From NCBI GenBank assembly GCA_031275075.1, contig JAISPI010000029.1, positions 1 to 6,175 on the forward strand: 6,175 bases of DNA, in the 5' to 3' direction. This DNA comes from Burkholderiales bacterium (GTDB taxonomy: Bacteria; Pseudomonadota; Gammaproteobacteria; Burkholderiales; Casimicrobiaceae). Each line of letters starts with the position of its first letter. Position 1 is the first letter of the stretch. Under the pieces are notes generated by a model that had not been told where the DNA came from, did not search any database, and worked only from the letters and a program-made list of their open reading frames with translations. Made by a program: the position numbers and the translations under genes. Positions 1-6,175 of this stretch are shown here, in pieces.

Positions 1-788
1 AAAAAATCTCCGAACAATTGTATGTGGCATCGCAACAGCAGAGCCAGGAAATCCGGGGATCGGCCAATACCGTGCTGAAAGTAGCGCAATCCATCGGCGA
101 GGTCGCGCAATCGGCAACACAATCGGCAAAAGTGGCGCAGCAATCACTGGAAGCCGCCGGCAAGGGCGGCGAAGCGGTGCGCAGCCAGATCGGCAACATG
201 AGCGATATTCGCTCCCAAATTCAGGAAACCGCCAAACGGATCAAACGTCTGGGTGAATCGTCACTGGAAATCGGCGAAATCGTGGGTCTGATCTCCGACA
301 TTACCGAACAAACCAACGTGTTGGCGCTGAACGCGGCGATTCAGGCCGCTGCTGCCGGTGAGGCCGGTCGCGGTTTCGCTGTGGTGGCGGAAGAAGTGCA
401 ACGGTTGGCGGAACGTTCGGGCGAAGCGACCAAACAGATTGAGGCGATCGTGAAAACCATTCAGGCCGACACGCAAGATGCGGTATCGGCGATGGAGCGT
501 TCAACCTCCGGAGTAGTCGAAGGAACGCAGTTGTCCGAAGAAGCCGGTCGGGCGCTGGCGGAGATCGAGCGGGTGTCGAACACGCTGGCCGGACTGATTC
601 AGGGCATTTCGCGGCAGACTCAGGCGCAAGCCACATCGGTGGAAGAGATGCGTGCCGGTATCGCCAGCATTCTGGCAACGACTGAGGACACCACGCAAGG
701 CACCGAACAGACAACCGTCTCAATCGGCCAACTGGCGCAGGTGGCGGCGGAGTTGCGGGCAGCGGTATCCGGCTTCAAGATCGATTGA
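1..788 (+). CDS. pilJ: PilJ-type methyl-accepting chemotaxis protein, C-terminal part (5' end outside window)
   Basis: This is the cytoplasmic signalling domain of a chemoreceptor. The frame is open from base 3 to the TGA at 786-788 (261 residues), with no stop at the left edge, so the gene begins upstream; the TTG at 18 is mid-helix and not a credible start. The sequence is a long Ala/Gln/Glu-rich helical coiled coil. Its hairpin tip lies at about residues 99-140 of the visible part (nt 297-422), with DITEQTNVLALNAAIQ followed by GEAGRGFAVVAEEVQRLAER, the conserved region where receptors contact CheW-like adaptors and the kinase. The second helical arm then runs to a short end, AVSGFKID, with no NWETF-type tether pentapeptide. 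In the Pil-Chp system PilJ is an inner-membrane receptor of roughly 680 residues, so the sensor, membrane segments and HAMP would lie upstream. The MCP family is certain. The PilJ assignment rests on the tip (IQA..AGEAGRGF) and on the ChpA-type kinase directly downstream. Confidence 0.9.
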   Translation, partial: KISEQLYVASQQQSQEIRGSANTVLKVAQSIGEVAQSATQSAKVAQQSLEAAGKGGEAVRSQIGNMSDIRSQIQETAKRIKRLGESSLEIGEIVGLISDITEQTNVLALNAAIQAAAAGEAGRGFAVVAEEVQRLAERSGEATKQIEAIVKTIQADTQDAVSAMERSTSGVVEGTQLSEEAGRALAEIERVSNTLAGLIQGISRQTQAQATSVEEMRAGIASILATTEDTTQGTEQTTVSIGQLAQVAAELRAAVSGFKID

Positions 789-866
789 GGAGCACGTGTT
801 CGGGTGACAGAAATAATCGTCGCACGGTATTGAGAAGAAGCAGAAAGTACTATAAGGAGTCCACCA
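789..866 (+). other. pilJ-chpA intergenic leader
   Basis: This 78-base gap separates the PilJ stop from the kinase start. I see no strong hairpin followed by a T-run and no convincing -35/-10 pair, so co-transcription of the two genes is the simplest reading. An in-frame TGA at 831-833 closes the kinase frame upstream, and no ATG, GTG or TTG lies in frame between it and 867. Confidence 0.6.
854..859 (+). promoter_or_regulatory. Ribosome binding site for chpA
   Basis: AAGGAG is a near-perfect Shine-Dalgarno core, placed seven bases before the GTG at 867. It fixes the kinase start at this GTG. The next in-frame candidate, a TTG at 906, lies inside the conserved DIGPLSWVQ segment and would cut into it. 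Confidence 0.85.
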
Positions 867-1211
867 GTGGCCACTGACATCAATTCTGAATTTGATATCG
901 GCCCATTGTCTTGGGTGCAGGTCGAGATCGACCAGAGTCTCACCCGAGGGCTGGAATCGTTAGAAGCCTTCGACCCCGCTTCGGGGGACGATTCACCGTT
1001 ACAGCGGGCACGGGCTCACTTCCGTCAGGCGGCCGGCGCTATTCACATGGTGGGACTGGATGCGTTGCAGGCTTATACCGATGAAATCGAACATCAACTG
1101 GTGCGGCTAAGCAACGCCTCAAAACCGGAAGCGGCAAACATTATCGTGCTCGTCGCTCGCGCCAGCCGCAAGTTGCAGGAGTTCCTGGCAGAGATTGTCC
1201 GCGGCGCATCA
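867..1211 (+). other. N-terminal FimL-like, degenerate Hpt domain of ChpA
   Basis: Residues 1-115 begin with DIGPLSWVQVEIDQSL, a start typical of ChpA and its paralogue FimL. The helical hairpin motif FRQAAGAIHMVG aligns with the Hpt motif AFHTLKGSGRMVG found later in this protein, which puts Arg53 at the phospho-His position and His60 at the Arg position. The domain therefore looks unable to carry phosphate by the normal Hpt route and more likely serves in docking or scaffolding. The alignment was done by eye. Confidence 0.7.
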
Positions 1212-4200
1212 CTGGTGCCGTTGAGTTTGTACGATGAATACGAAGCGATGCTGCGTTCGCGTGACGAAAAAATCATTCATCCTTCCGATTTGTTCTGTCC
1301 TGATTTGTCGATCTGGCGCGATGATGGCGGTCCGCAGCATGTTATTCCGCCGGCGCAGTTCCAGGCTTTTCTTATCAAAGAGCGGCGTTTATACCAACAT
1401 GGATTGCTGGCTTGGCTGCGTGGCGACATCAAGGGCGCCGAAGCAATGCGCGGAGCAGCAAAAAACATTGAGCTGGCAGCGCCGCAACAAACCGTTCGTA
1501 CGTTCTGGTGGACGGTAACGGCGTTATTTGATGCGGTACGGAAAGAGTCGATCGCCAACACACTCTTGCTGAAGCAACTACTGGCACGAATCGACCTGCA
1601 AACCCGACGGTTGATCGACGGCAGCGATAACGTAGCCGAAAGGTTGCGGCGGGAAACCTTGTATTTTCTGGCCATCAGCGAACCGGCCAGCAAACGTATC
1701 CGGCAAGTGCAAGAGCACTACCGGCTGAATGCACTGTTGCCGGCAGGTGAAACAGGCGACAGCCCCACGACCGGCACACTGACGGCGTTGCGGATAACGC
1801 GAGAGGCGCAAGGACTGGCGGCGGAAGCCAAGAATATCTGGCAGCGTTTGATGGTGGGACAGATCGACCAGTACCCGGAATTACGCAATGCTTTGCAGAC
1901 GCTGCACGACAAAGCCGCCATGTCGGTATACCCTGAAATGCAATCGCTGTTCGCGGGTTTGCTCAAAGGCTGCGATGCGCTAACGGTAGGAGGCACCCCC
2001 GAGCCGGTAGCGATGGAATATGCGACGGCGCTGTTGTTTGCCGAAGACGTTTTTGCGCAGCAAGGAGCGCCGATCGCCGGCCTGTCGGAAAACGTCCGGG
2101 CGATACAGGCACGGATAACGGCTGTGTTGTCCAACCGCCCATTGCCCGCGTTGGATATGTCGGCGCTGGCGGCACTGTCAGAACGCGCACAAAACCGTCT
2201 GCTGTTGGCGCAAGTGTCGCAAGACATTCAAGCCAACTTGCGGCACATGGAGCAAGAGCTTGACGCTTTCTTCCGCGACAACAGCAAGCATGCCGGTCTG
2301 AAAAGACTGGCTCGGGATGGCCGGGAAATCAGCGGAGCATTTCGCATTTTGGGGCTGGACAATGCCGATCATTTGTTGTCGGCATGCATGGAACAGATCG
2401 CTCATTACGCTTCGGCCACAACAATTCCTGAGTTTAAAGACTTTGAATTGCTGGCAGAGTCATTGTCGGCGCTGGGCTTTTATATCGAAGCGCTTGAACA
2501 ACAGCGCTCACAACGCGAAGAATTGATCTTGCCGTTGCTGGAGCGACAGCAGGAAAGGCTACAGCCTCATTTGAGAAAGACGGTGGCCGCACCAGCCGCG
2601 GCGAATGTTGATGCAATACAGAAAATTGCATCTGAAGTAAAAAAAATTCCCGCAAAAAAAATTGAAACAAAAGCCGCCCCGGCGCCATCAATTGAAGCCA
2701 CTATTAAAAGAGACATTTCGCGATTGCAGGTATTGAGCCAACAATTGCGGAAAAACCCGCAGGCGGGTGTACTGCAGCGAGAAATCAAAAAGATCGTCTT
2801 AACGCTCGGTGATGACGCCAAACTGGTGAACGATACCGCTTTGGCCGATAAAATCAAAGGCGTCCGTGAACAAATGGCGGCAGGCGCTTTTACTGAAATT
2901 CCGTCACTGTTGTCGAAATTGATTGAAACTACGGCTGTTACGGCCGCGCCGTCGGCAGAAACACAGCGGTTGATGCTGGTGGATGCTGGCGAACTTGATG
3001 CCGAACTGCTCGATATTTATTTGCAGGAAGCGATTGAAGTGCTCGATGGTGTTCGTGAGCATCACAAGCAACTGGCTCAACATCCGCATGATCATGAGGC
3101 ATTGCGTACCGTTCGTCGGGCATTTCACACGCTGAAGGGTTCGGGCCGAATGGTGGGGCTGACCGAGTTGGGTGAGCTGGCCTACGACGTTGAGAAAATT
3201 CACAACCGGTTGCTTGAAGAGGGTTATCCAGCAACGCCAACCGTGCTGACAATGATTGATGCAGCGGAGCGTGAGTTCCGTCAATGGGTGGAAACGCTGA
3301 TCAAAGCCAAAACCGTCAGCCCGGATCCCTCAAAGCTTTACGCAACGATCGAGACAGTAGCGCATGAACTTAGTGCAGCGGCGCCGCTGTCGGCGCCGCC
3401 GGAAGCTGAAGAGATACAAAAAAAAACACTAATTCCCCCCCTTCCGGAAAACGCGGCCGAAATAGCGACGGACACAACTCCGGAAACGGTATTAGACGCC
3501 GCACCGGAAGCGGAAAAACCGGAAACCAGCTGGGATAAATGGGATCTCTCGCCGCCACTGTCTGAAGCCTCAACAACAGAGGAAGTTGAAGTTCCCGTTG
3601 CCCCTGTTGCCGCAGAAAAACCCGTTGCGCCGGCAAAGCCCGTCAAACTAACATCTGTCTCACAGAAAGATGACGACGATGTGGTTTCGTTCGAGCTTGA
3701 TATATCATCGCTCAAGAAAATTTCCGGTGGTGAATCTCGTCAAGAAAAACCCATCGCGCCGGTAAAGCCTGTCGAAAAAACAACCGTCTCGCAACAAGAC
3801 GACGATGATGTGGTTTCGCTTGAACTCGATATGTCGTCGCTCAAGAAAACTTCTGACAGCGAACTTCGTCAAGCAGAACCCATCGCGCCGGTAAAACCTG
3901 CCGAAGAAACGATAGCGCACACAGTGCAACAAGACGACGATGATGTGGTTTCGCTTGAGATCGATATGTCGTCATTCAAAAAAGCCCACGGCGACGAACC
4001 TCATCAAGCAAACCCCATCGCTGCTGCTGAACGACCCGACGGATCCGTTTCACTCGAGATCGGCTGGGCGGGTTTAAAAAATCGGCACGCGGACAAAAAG
4101 CCTTTTATTGTAACTCCCGCGTTAATTTCCGAAGAAGCGCCGCTCCCTCCAAGAATTGTCAAGCCTTCGTCAGCGATGCCCGAAGCAACGGTTGCTACTA

Positions 4201-6175
4201 CGGTCACCGCAGAACCTTCCAGTGAAATAACAACTCCGACAATAAACAGAGAAGAAGTTAAAGTAGGTGAGATCGTACTGTCGAAGACGCTATTTGATCT
4301 GTTTACCCAAGAAAGCGAACAACACTGGTCCGCACTGAATCACGAACAGGATTTGATGCGGCTCGACGCTTCCTACATGCCGTCTTCAGCAATGGTTCGC
4401 GCCGCGCATACATTGGCTGGAGCACATCTGGCCGTCGGTTTCCCCGATGTGGCCAAGGTTGCCAAAGCGTTGGAGTTGCTGTTGCTCGCCGTCGGAGAAT
4501 GCCGGAAGCAGGGGGGATCGGTAACGTCGAAAACGGTTCCGGTAATCGCGCGCGCGATTGCTGGTCTGCGATTGCTTATTGATCGGATCCGTCAACGGCA
4601 AGCGTTTGCTCCGGCTGAATTGCGGGAGGCCGAAGCCATCGAGATGGAAATCGGGGCTTTGCAAAATCAGATTTCGGCGACCTTGGCCAAGGCCGAAGCA
4701 CCGCCCGCCGAAAAGCCGGCCACCATTGAGCAAACACCAGCGCCAGTACCAATGCCATCCCCGACACGGGTGTCGAGCGTAGAATTGCCGATGCCGTCGG
4801 CACCGTTGCAGCAAAAGCCGGTAGAAGAAAGCAGCGGCGATGCCAATGCCGATCTGTTATCACTGAACGATGAAATCGACGCGCAGCTTCTACCGCTCTT
4901 CCTCGAAGAAGGTGGCGAGCTGTATCAGCAGACCGGTAAGTTGTTGCGACAATTGCGACAGTCGCCTGAAAACAACGAACTTCAACTCGAGCTAAAACGT
5001 AATTTGCACACGTACAAAGGCAGTGCCCGAATGGTCGGCGCGATGCGCTTGGGCGAATTGGCGCATCGAATGGAAACGTATCTGGCCGAAGGCGCCGGCT
5101 CCGGTGAAGCGTATTTTGAAGAACTGGAAACCAACCTTGACCGGATCGGCTACGTTTTCGATCGCTTGCGCGCCGGTGACGTCAATGTAGCGTTTCCGTG
5201 GTTGACAGAGCACGACAAGGATAAAGAATCTGAAGAAAGCGTTTCGGTCACGACGGAGACGGCAGCAGCCCCCGCCGTATCATGGCAACTGACCGGAAAA
5301 ACAATGGCAGCGCTGTCAGCATCTCCGGCCGTGCCGGTGCCCGAAGAAGGACAATTGCGTGTGTCGGCGGCAAAAGTTGACCGTCTGGTGAACGAGGCTG
5401 GCGAAATCATTATTGCCCGAACGCGCGCCGAAGGTGAGTTGCGCGGCTTGAAGAGCGATTTGTTGGAATTGACCAATAGCGTCATTCGTTTGCGTAGCCA
5501 CGTTCGCGGGATTGAAATCGAAGCAGAGTCACAAATTCAGGCGCAATTGGAACAGATGCAAACCATCCAGGGAGACTTCGATCCGCTGGAGTTCGACCGC
5601 TATACACGGCTGCAAGAACTGACGCGCTCGATTGCCGAGGGTGTCAACGACGTATCGACCGTCCAACAGACGCTGCTAGCGCATCTGGACACGGCGAACG
5701 TTGCGTTGTTGTCACAGGCAAGGTTATCGCGCGATGTCCAGCAGGCGCTGTTCTCGGTGCGAACAGTGCCGTTTTCCAACGTGACGGAGCGGCTATACCG
5801 GATTCTGCGAACGTTGTCGAAAGAATTGCAGAAACGCGCCAACCTCGACATCAAGGGCGCGCATCATGGGCTGGATAGAGCGGTGCTGGAAAGGTTGGTG
5901 GGGCCGCTTGAGCATTTGTTGCGCAATTCGCTCGACCACGGTATCGAACCGCCGGAAGCGCGACGCGCCGCCGGAAAACCGGAAACCGGGGAAATCACCA
6001 TTACCGTTCGTCAAGTCGGTAATGAAATCGTGATCGCGTTTTCTGACGACGGTGCTGGCCTCGACCCGAAAACACTTCAGAGAATCGCCGTCGAAAAAGG
6101 TCTTTTGGCCAAAGACGAAGTGGTCAGCGACGCCAAATTGTTCGAACTGATCCTGGAACCCGGCTTCACCACCTC
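867..6175 (+). CDS. chpA: ChpA/PilL-type multi-Hpt CheA-like hybrid histidine kinase (3' end outside window)
   Basis: This is the kinase of a Pil-Chp chemosensory system. In characterised relatives it autophosphorylates Hpt histidines and passes phosphate to PilG- and PilH-type regulators, controlling type IV pilus extension and retraction and, in Pseudomonas, cAMP. The frame gives 1769 residues without a stop and runs off the right edge. Order: FimL-like N-terminus (1-115, Arg at the phospho-site); helical region with RTFWW (211-215) and ARIDLQTRRLI (240-250); degenerate Hpt-like segment (about 455-575, Arg486); possible degenerate Hpt (about 620-700, Leu645); canonical Hpt (702-815, His754); linker with tandem repeats (816-1130); atypical Hpt (about 1133-1250, His1181); canonical Hpt (1335-1440, His1381); P3 dimerisation domain (about 1496-1640) with FDPLEFDRYT (1571-1580) and VRTVPF (1631-1636); HATPase with N box HLLRNSLDHG (1683-1692), DDGAG (1727-1731) and PGFTT (1765-1769). 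P. aeruginosa ChpA is about 2470 residues, so CheW-like and receiver domains are probably missing here only because of the cut. No signal peptide or membrane segment is visible; it should be cytoplasmic at the PilJ array. Confidence 0.93.
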   Translation, partial: MATDINSEFDIGPLSWVQVEIDQSLTRGLESLEAFDPASGDDSPLQRARAHFRQAAGAIHMVGLDALQAYTDEIEHQLVRLSNASKPEAANIIVLVARASRKLQEFLAEIVRGASLVPLSLYDEYEAMLRSRDEKIIHPSDLFCPDLSIWRDDGGPQHVIPPAQFQAFLIKERRLYQHGLLAWLRGDIKGAEAMRGAAKNIELAAPQQTVRTFWWTVTALFDAVRKESIANTLLLKQLLARIDLQTRRLIDGSDNVAERLRRETLYFLAISEPASKRIRQVQEHYRLNALLPAGETGDSPTTGTLTALRITREAQGLAAEAKNIWQRLMVGQIDQYPELRNALQTLHDKAAMSVYPEMQSLFAGLLKGCDALTVGGTPEPVAMEYATALLFAEDVFAQQGAPIAGLSENVRAIQARITAVLSNRPLPALDMSALAALSERAQNRLLLAQVSQDIQANLRHMEQELDAFFRDNSKHAGLKRLARDGREISGAFRILGLDNADHLLSACMEQIAHYASATTIPEFKDFELLAESLSALGFYIEALEQQRSQREELILPLLERQQERLQPHLRKTVAAPAAANVDAIQKIASEVKKIPAKKIETKAAPAPSIEATIKRDISRLQVLSQQLRKNPQAGVLQREIKKIVLTLGDDAKLVNDTALADKIKGVREQMAAGAFTEIPSLLSKLIETTAVTAAPSAETQRLMLVDAGELDAELLDIYLQEAIEVLDGVREHHKQLAQHPHDHEALRTVRRAFHTLKGSGRMVGLTELGELAYDVEKIHNRLLEEGYPATPTVLTMIDAAEREFRQWVETLIKAKTVSPDPSKLYATIETVAHELSAAAPLSAPPEAEEIQKKTLIPPLPENAAEIATDTTPETVLDAAPEAEKPETSWDKWDLSPPLSEASTTEEVEVPVAPVAAEKPVAPAKPVKLTSVSQKDDDDVVSFELDISSLKKISGGESRQEKPIAPVKPVEKTTVSQQDDDDVVSLELDMSSLKKTSDSELRQAEPIAPVKPAEETIAHTVQQDDDDVVSLEIDMSSFKKAHGDEPHQANPIAAAERPDGSVSLEIGWAGLKNRHADKKPFIVTPALISEEAPLPPRIVKPSSAMPEATVATTVTAEPSSEITTPTINREEVKVGEIVLSKTLFDLFTQESEQHWSALNHEQDLMRLDASYMPSSAMVRAAHTLAGAHLAVGFPDVAKVAKALELLLLAVGECRKQGGSVTSKTVPVIARAIAGLRLLIDRIRQRQAFAPAELREAEAIEMEIGALQNQISATLAKAEAPPAEKPATIEQTPAPVPMPSPTRVSSVELPMPSAPLQQKPVEESSGDANADLLSLNDEIDAQLLPLFLEEGGELYQQTGKLLRQLRQSPENNELQLELKRNLHTYKGSARMVGAMRLGELAHRMETYLAEGAGSGEAYFEELETNLDRIGYVFDRLRAGDVNVAFPWLTEHDKDKESEESVSVTTETAAAPAVSWQLTGKTMAALSASPAVPVPEEGQLRVSAAKVDRLVNEAGEIIIARTRAEGELRGLKSDLLELTNSVIRLRSHVRGIEIEAESQIQAQLEQMQTIQGDFDPLEFDRYTRLQELTRSIAEGVNDVSTVQQTLLAHLDTANVALLSQARLSRDVQQALFSVRTVPFSNVTERLYRILRTLSKELQKRANLDIKGAHHGLDRAVLERLVGPLEHLLRNSLDHGIEPPEARRAAGKPETGEITITVRQVGNEIVIAFSDDGAGLDPKTLQRIAVEKGLLAKDEVVSDAKLFELILEPGFTT
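2970..3311 (+). other. Canonical Hpt domain of ChpA (His754)
   Basis: Residues 702-815 form a four-helix phosphotransfer module. It opens with ELLDIYLQEAIEVLDGV and carries the full motif AFHTLKGSGRMVG, with the phospho-accepting His754 codon at 3126-3128, the conserved Lys three residues later and the Gly-Ser-x-Arg-Met-Val-Gly turn. It is followed by LGELAYDVEKIHN, the usual third helix. It should be competent for phosphorylation. Confidence 0.92.
3621..4079 (+). repeat. Tandem coding repeat in ChpA linker, 3 full units plus a degenerate fourth
   Basis: Units start at 3621, 3750, 3879 and 4014, giving spacings of 129, 129 and 135 bases (43, 43 and 45 residues). Each full unit has a P(I/V)AP(V/A)KP head, a short variable stretch, the core DDDDVVS(F/L)E(L/I)D(M/I)SS, then (L/F)KK and a charged tail. 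The fourth keeps only PIAA and DGSVSLEI followed by a Trp-Ala-Gly-Leu-Lys variant. Units 2 and 3 share an identical 33-base run (3791-3823 and 3926-3958), which points to duplication that is recent relative to the rest of the linker. All units stay in frame. Confidence 0.93.
4263..4616 (+). other. Atypical Hpt domain of ChpA (His1181)
   Basis: Residues 1133-1250 resemble an Hpt module, with LFDLFTQESEQHWSAL as an opening helix and the motif AAHTLAGAHLAVGF. The phospho-His is kept (His1181, codon 4407-4409), but the conserved Lys three residues later is Ala and the Ser-x-Arg-Met turn is lost. Phosphorylation may be possible but slower or with altered partner choice; that is inference. Confidence 0.75.
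4869..5190 (+). other. Canonical Hpt domain of ChpA (His1381)
   Basis: Residues 1335-1440 start with DEIDAQLLPLFLEEGGELY and carry LHTYKGSARMVGAMRLGEL, a complete Hpt motif with His1381 (codon 5007-5009) and Lys1384. It is the last Hpt before the kinase core, separated from it by a linker of about 55 residues, so it is a strong candidate for direct phosphorylation by the HATPase. Confidence 0.92.
5352..6175 (+). other. ChpA kinase core: P3 dimerisation and P4 HATPase domains (cut by window end)
   Basis: The P3 part starts at QLRVSAAKVDRLVNEAGEII and forms the long antiparallel helices of CheA-type dimerisation, with the ChpA-typical FDPLEFDRYTRLQELTRSIA insertion. VRTVPF (1631-1636) marks the P3-P4 junction and corresponds to the MR.VPF motif of CheA. 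In P4 the ATP-binding N box HLLRNSLDHG has Asn1687, the next motif is DDGAGLD (1727-1733), and the lid region reaches PGFTT at the last codon. All ATP-binding motifs seen so far are intact, so the kinase looks active. The remaining HATPase and CheW-like domains are beyond the edge. Confidence 0.93.

Noticed and set aside
301..723. Antisense open frame of 140 residues opposite pilJ
   Set aside because: It lies fully inside the clear MCP coding frame, is Arg/Pro/Ser-rich as expected from reverse-strand reading, and has no recognisable motif.
789..866. Terminator or internal promoter between pilJ and chpA
   Set aside because: No stem-loop with a T-run and no convincing -35/-10 pair could be found by eye; the gap is short and ends in a strong ribosome binding site.
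1234..1518. Plus-strand 94-residue open frame in another frame
   Set aside because: It overlaps ChpA coding sequence in a different frame and has no similarity I recognise.
1718..2227. Antisense open frame of 169 residues opposite the N-terminal part of chpA
   Set aside because: Shadow of the ChpA frame: Ser/Ala/Cys-rich composition, no family signature, and the sense frame is conserved in the ChpA family here.
3621..4079. CRISPR-like array or regulatory direct repeats
   Set aside because: Spacing of 129-135 bases, repeat divergence, divisibility by three and preserved protein motifs all show that these are coding repeats.
4541..4560. Alternating CG-rich run (CGCGCGCG-type) as a possible Z-DNA or regulatory site
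   Set aside because: It is short and lies within Ala/Arg codons of a helical segment; codon content explains it.
4386..4814. Antisense open frame of 142 residues opposite the His1181 region
   Set aside because: Arg/Cys/Gln-rich low-complexity translation typical of a shadow; the sense strand encodes an Hpt-like domain and linker.

Overview
The window holds two adjacent plus-strand genes of a Pil-Chp type chemosensory array, the Che-like system that controls type IV pilus twitching and surface sensing. Both genes are cut by the window edges. The pair (a PilJ-type methyl-accepting chemotaxis protein followed by a giant multi-Hpt CheA-like kinase of the ChpA/PilL family) suggests a gammaproteobacterium with type IV pili. 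The ChpA N-terminus resembles the FimL/ChpA module of that class. I cannot name the genus. By eye the base composition is close to balanced, and codon use looks uniform across both genes.

Layout: positions 1-788 are the C-terminal signalling half of PilJ, starting mid-gene. A 78-base gap (789-866) ends in a strong Shine-Dalgarno sequence (854-859). From 867 to the right edge runs a single open frame of 1769 complete codons plus two bases, beginning with GTG. I read it codon by codon and found no in-frame stop. It is easy to miss because it has no stop codon inside the window. Every other long open frame, on either strand, lies inside these two genes and looks like a shadow.

The kinase reads from N to C as: a FimL-like N-terminal region with a degenerate Hpt-like motif (Arg53 where the phospho-His would be); a ChpA-specific helical region (RTFWW at 211-215); a second degenerate Hpt-like motif (Arg486); a possible third (Leu645); a canonical Hpt (His754); a long Pro/Ala/Glu-rich linker with 3.5 tandem copies of a unit of about 43 residues; an atypical Hpt (His1181, Lys replaced by Ala); a second canonical Hpt (His1381); the dimerisation (P3) domain; and the HATPase (P4) domain up to its PGFTT motif, where the window stops. 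The CheW-like (P5) and receiver domains expected in this family would lie downstream.

Expected working model from the known family: PilJ passes its signal through CheW-like adaptors to the ChpA kinase. ChpA autophosphorylates its active Hpt domains and passes phosphate to the response regulators PilG and PilH, which act on pilus motors and cAMP signalling. This is a known system. The unusual parts are the tandem acidic repeat in the linker, the mix of live and dead Hpt modules, and homopolymer tracts confined to linkers.
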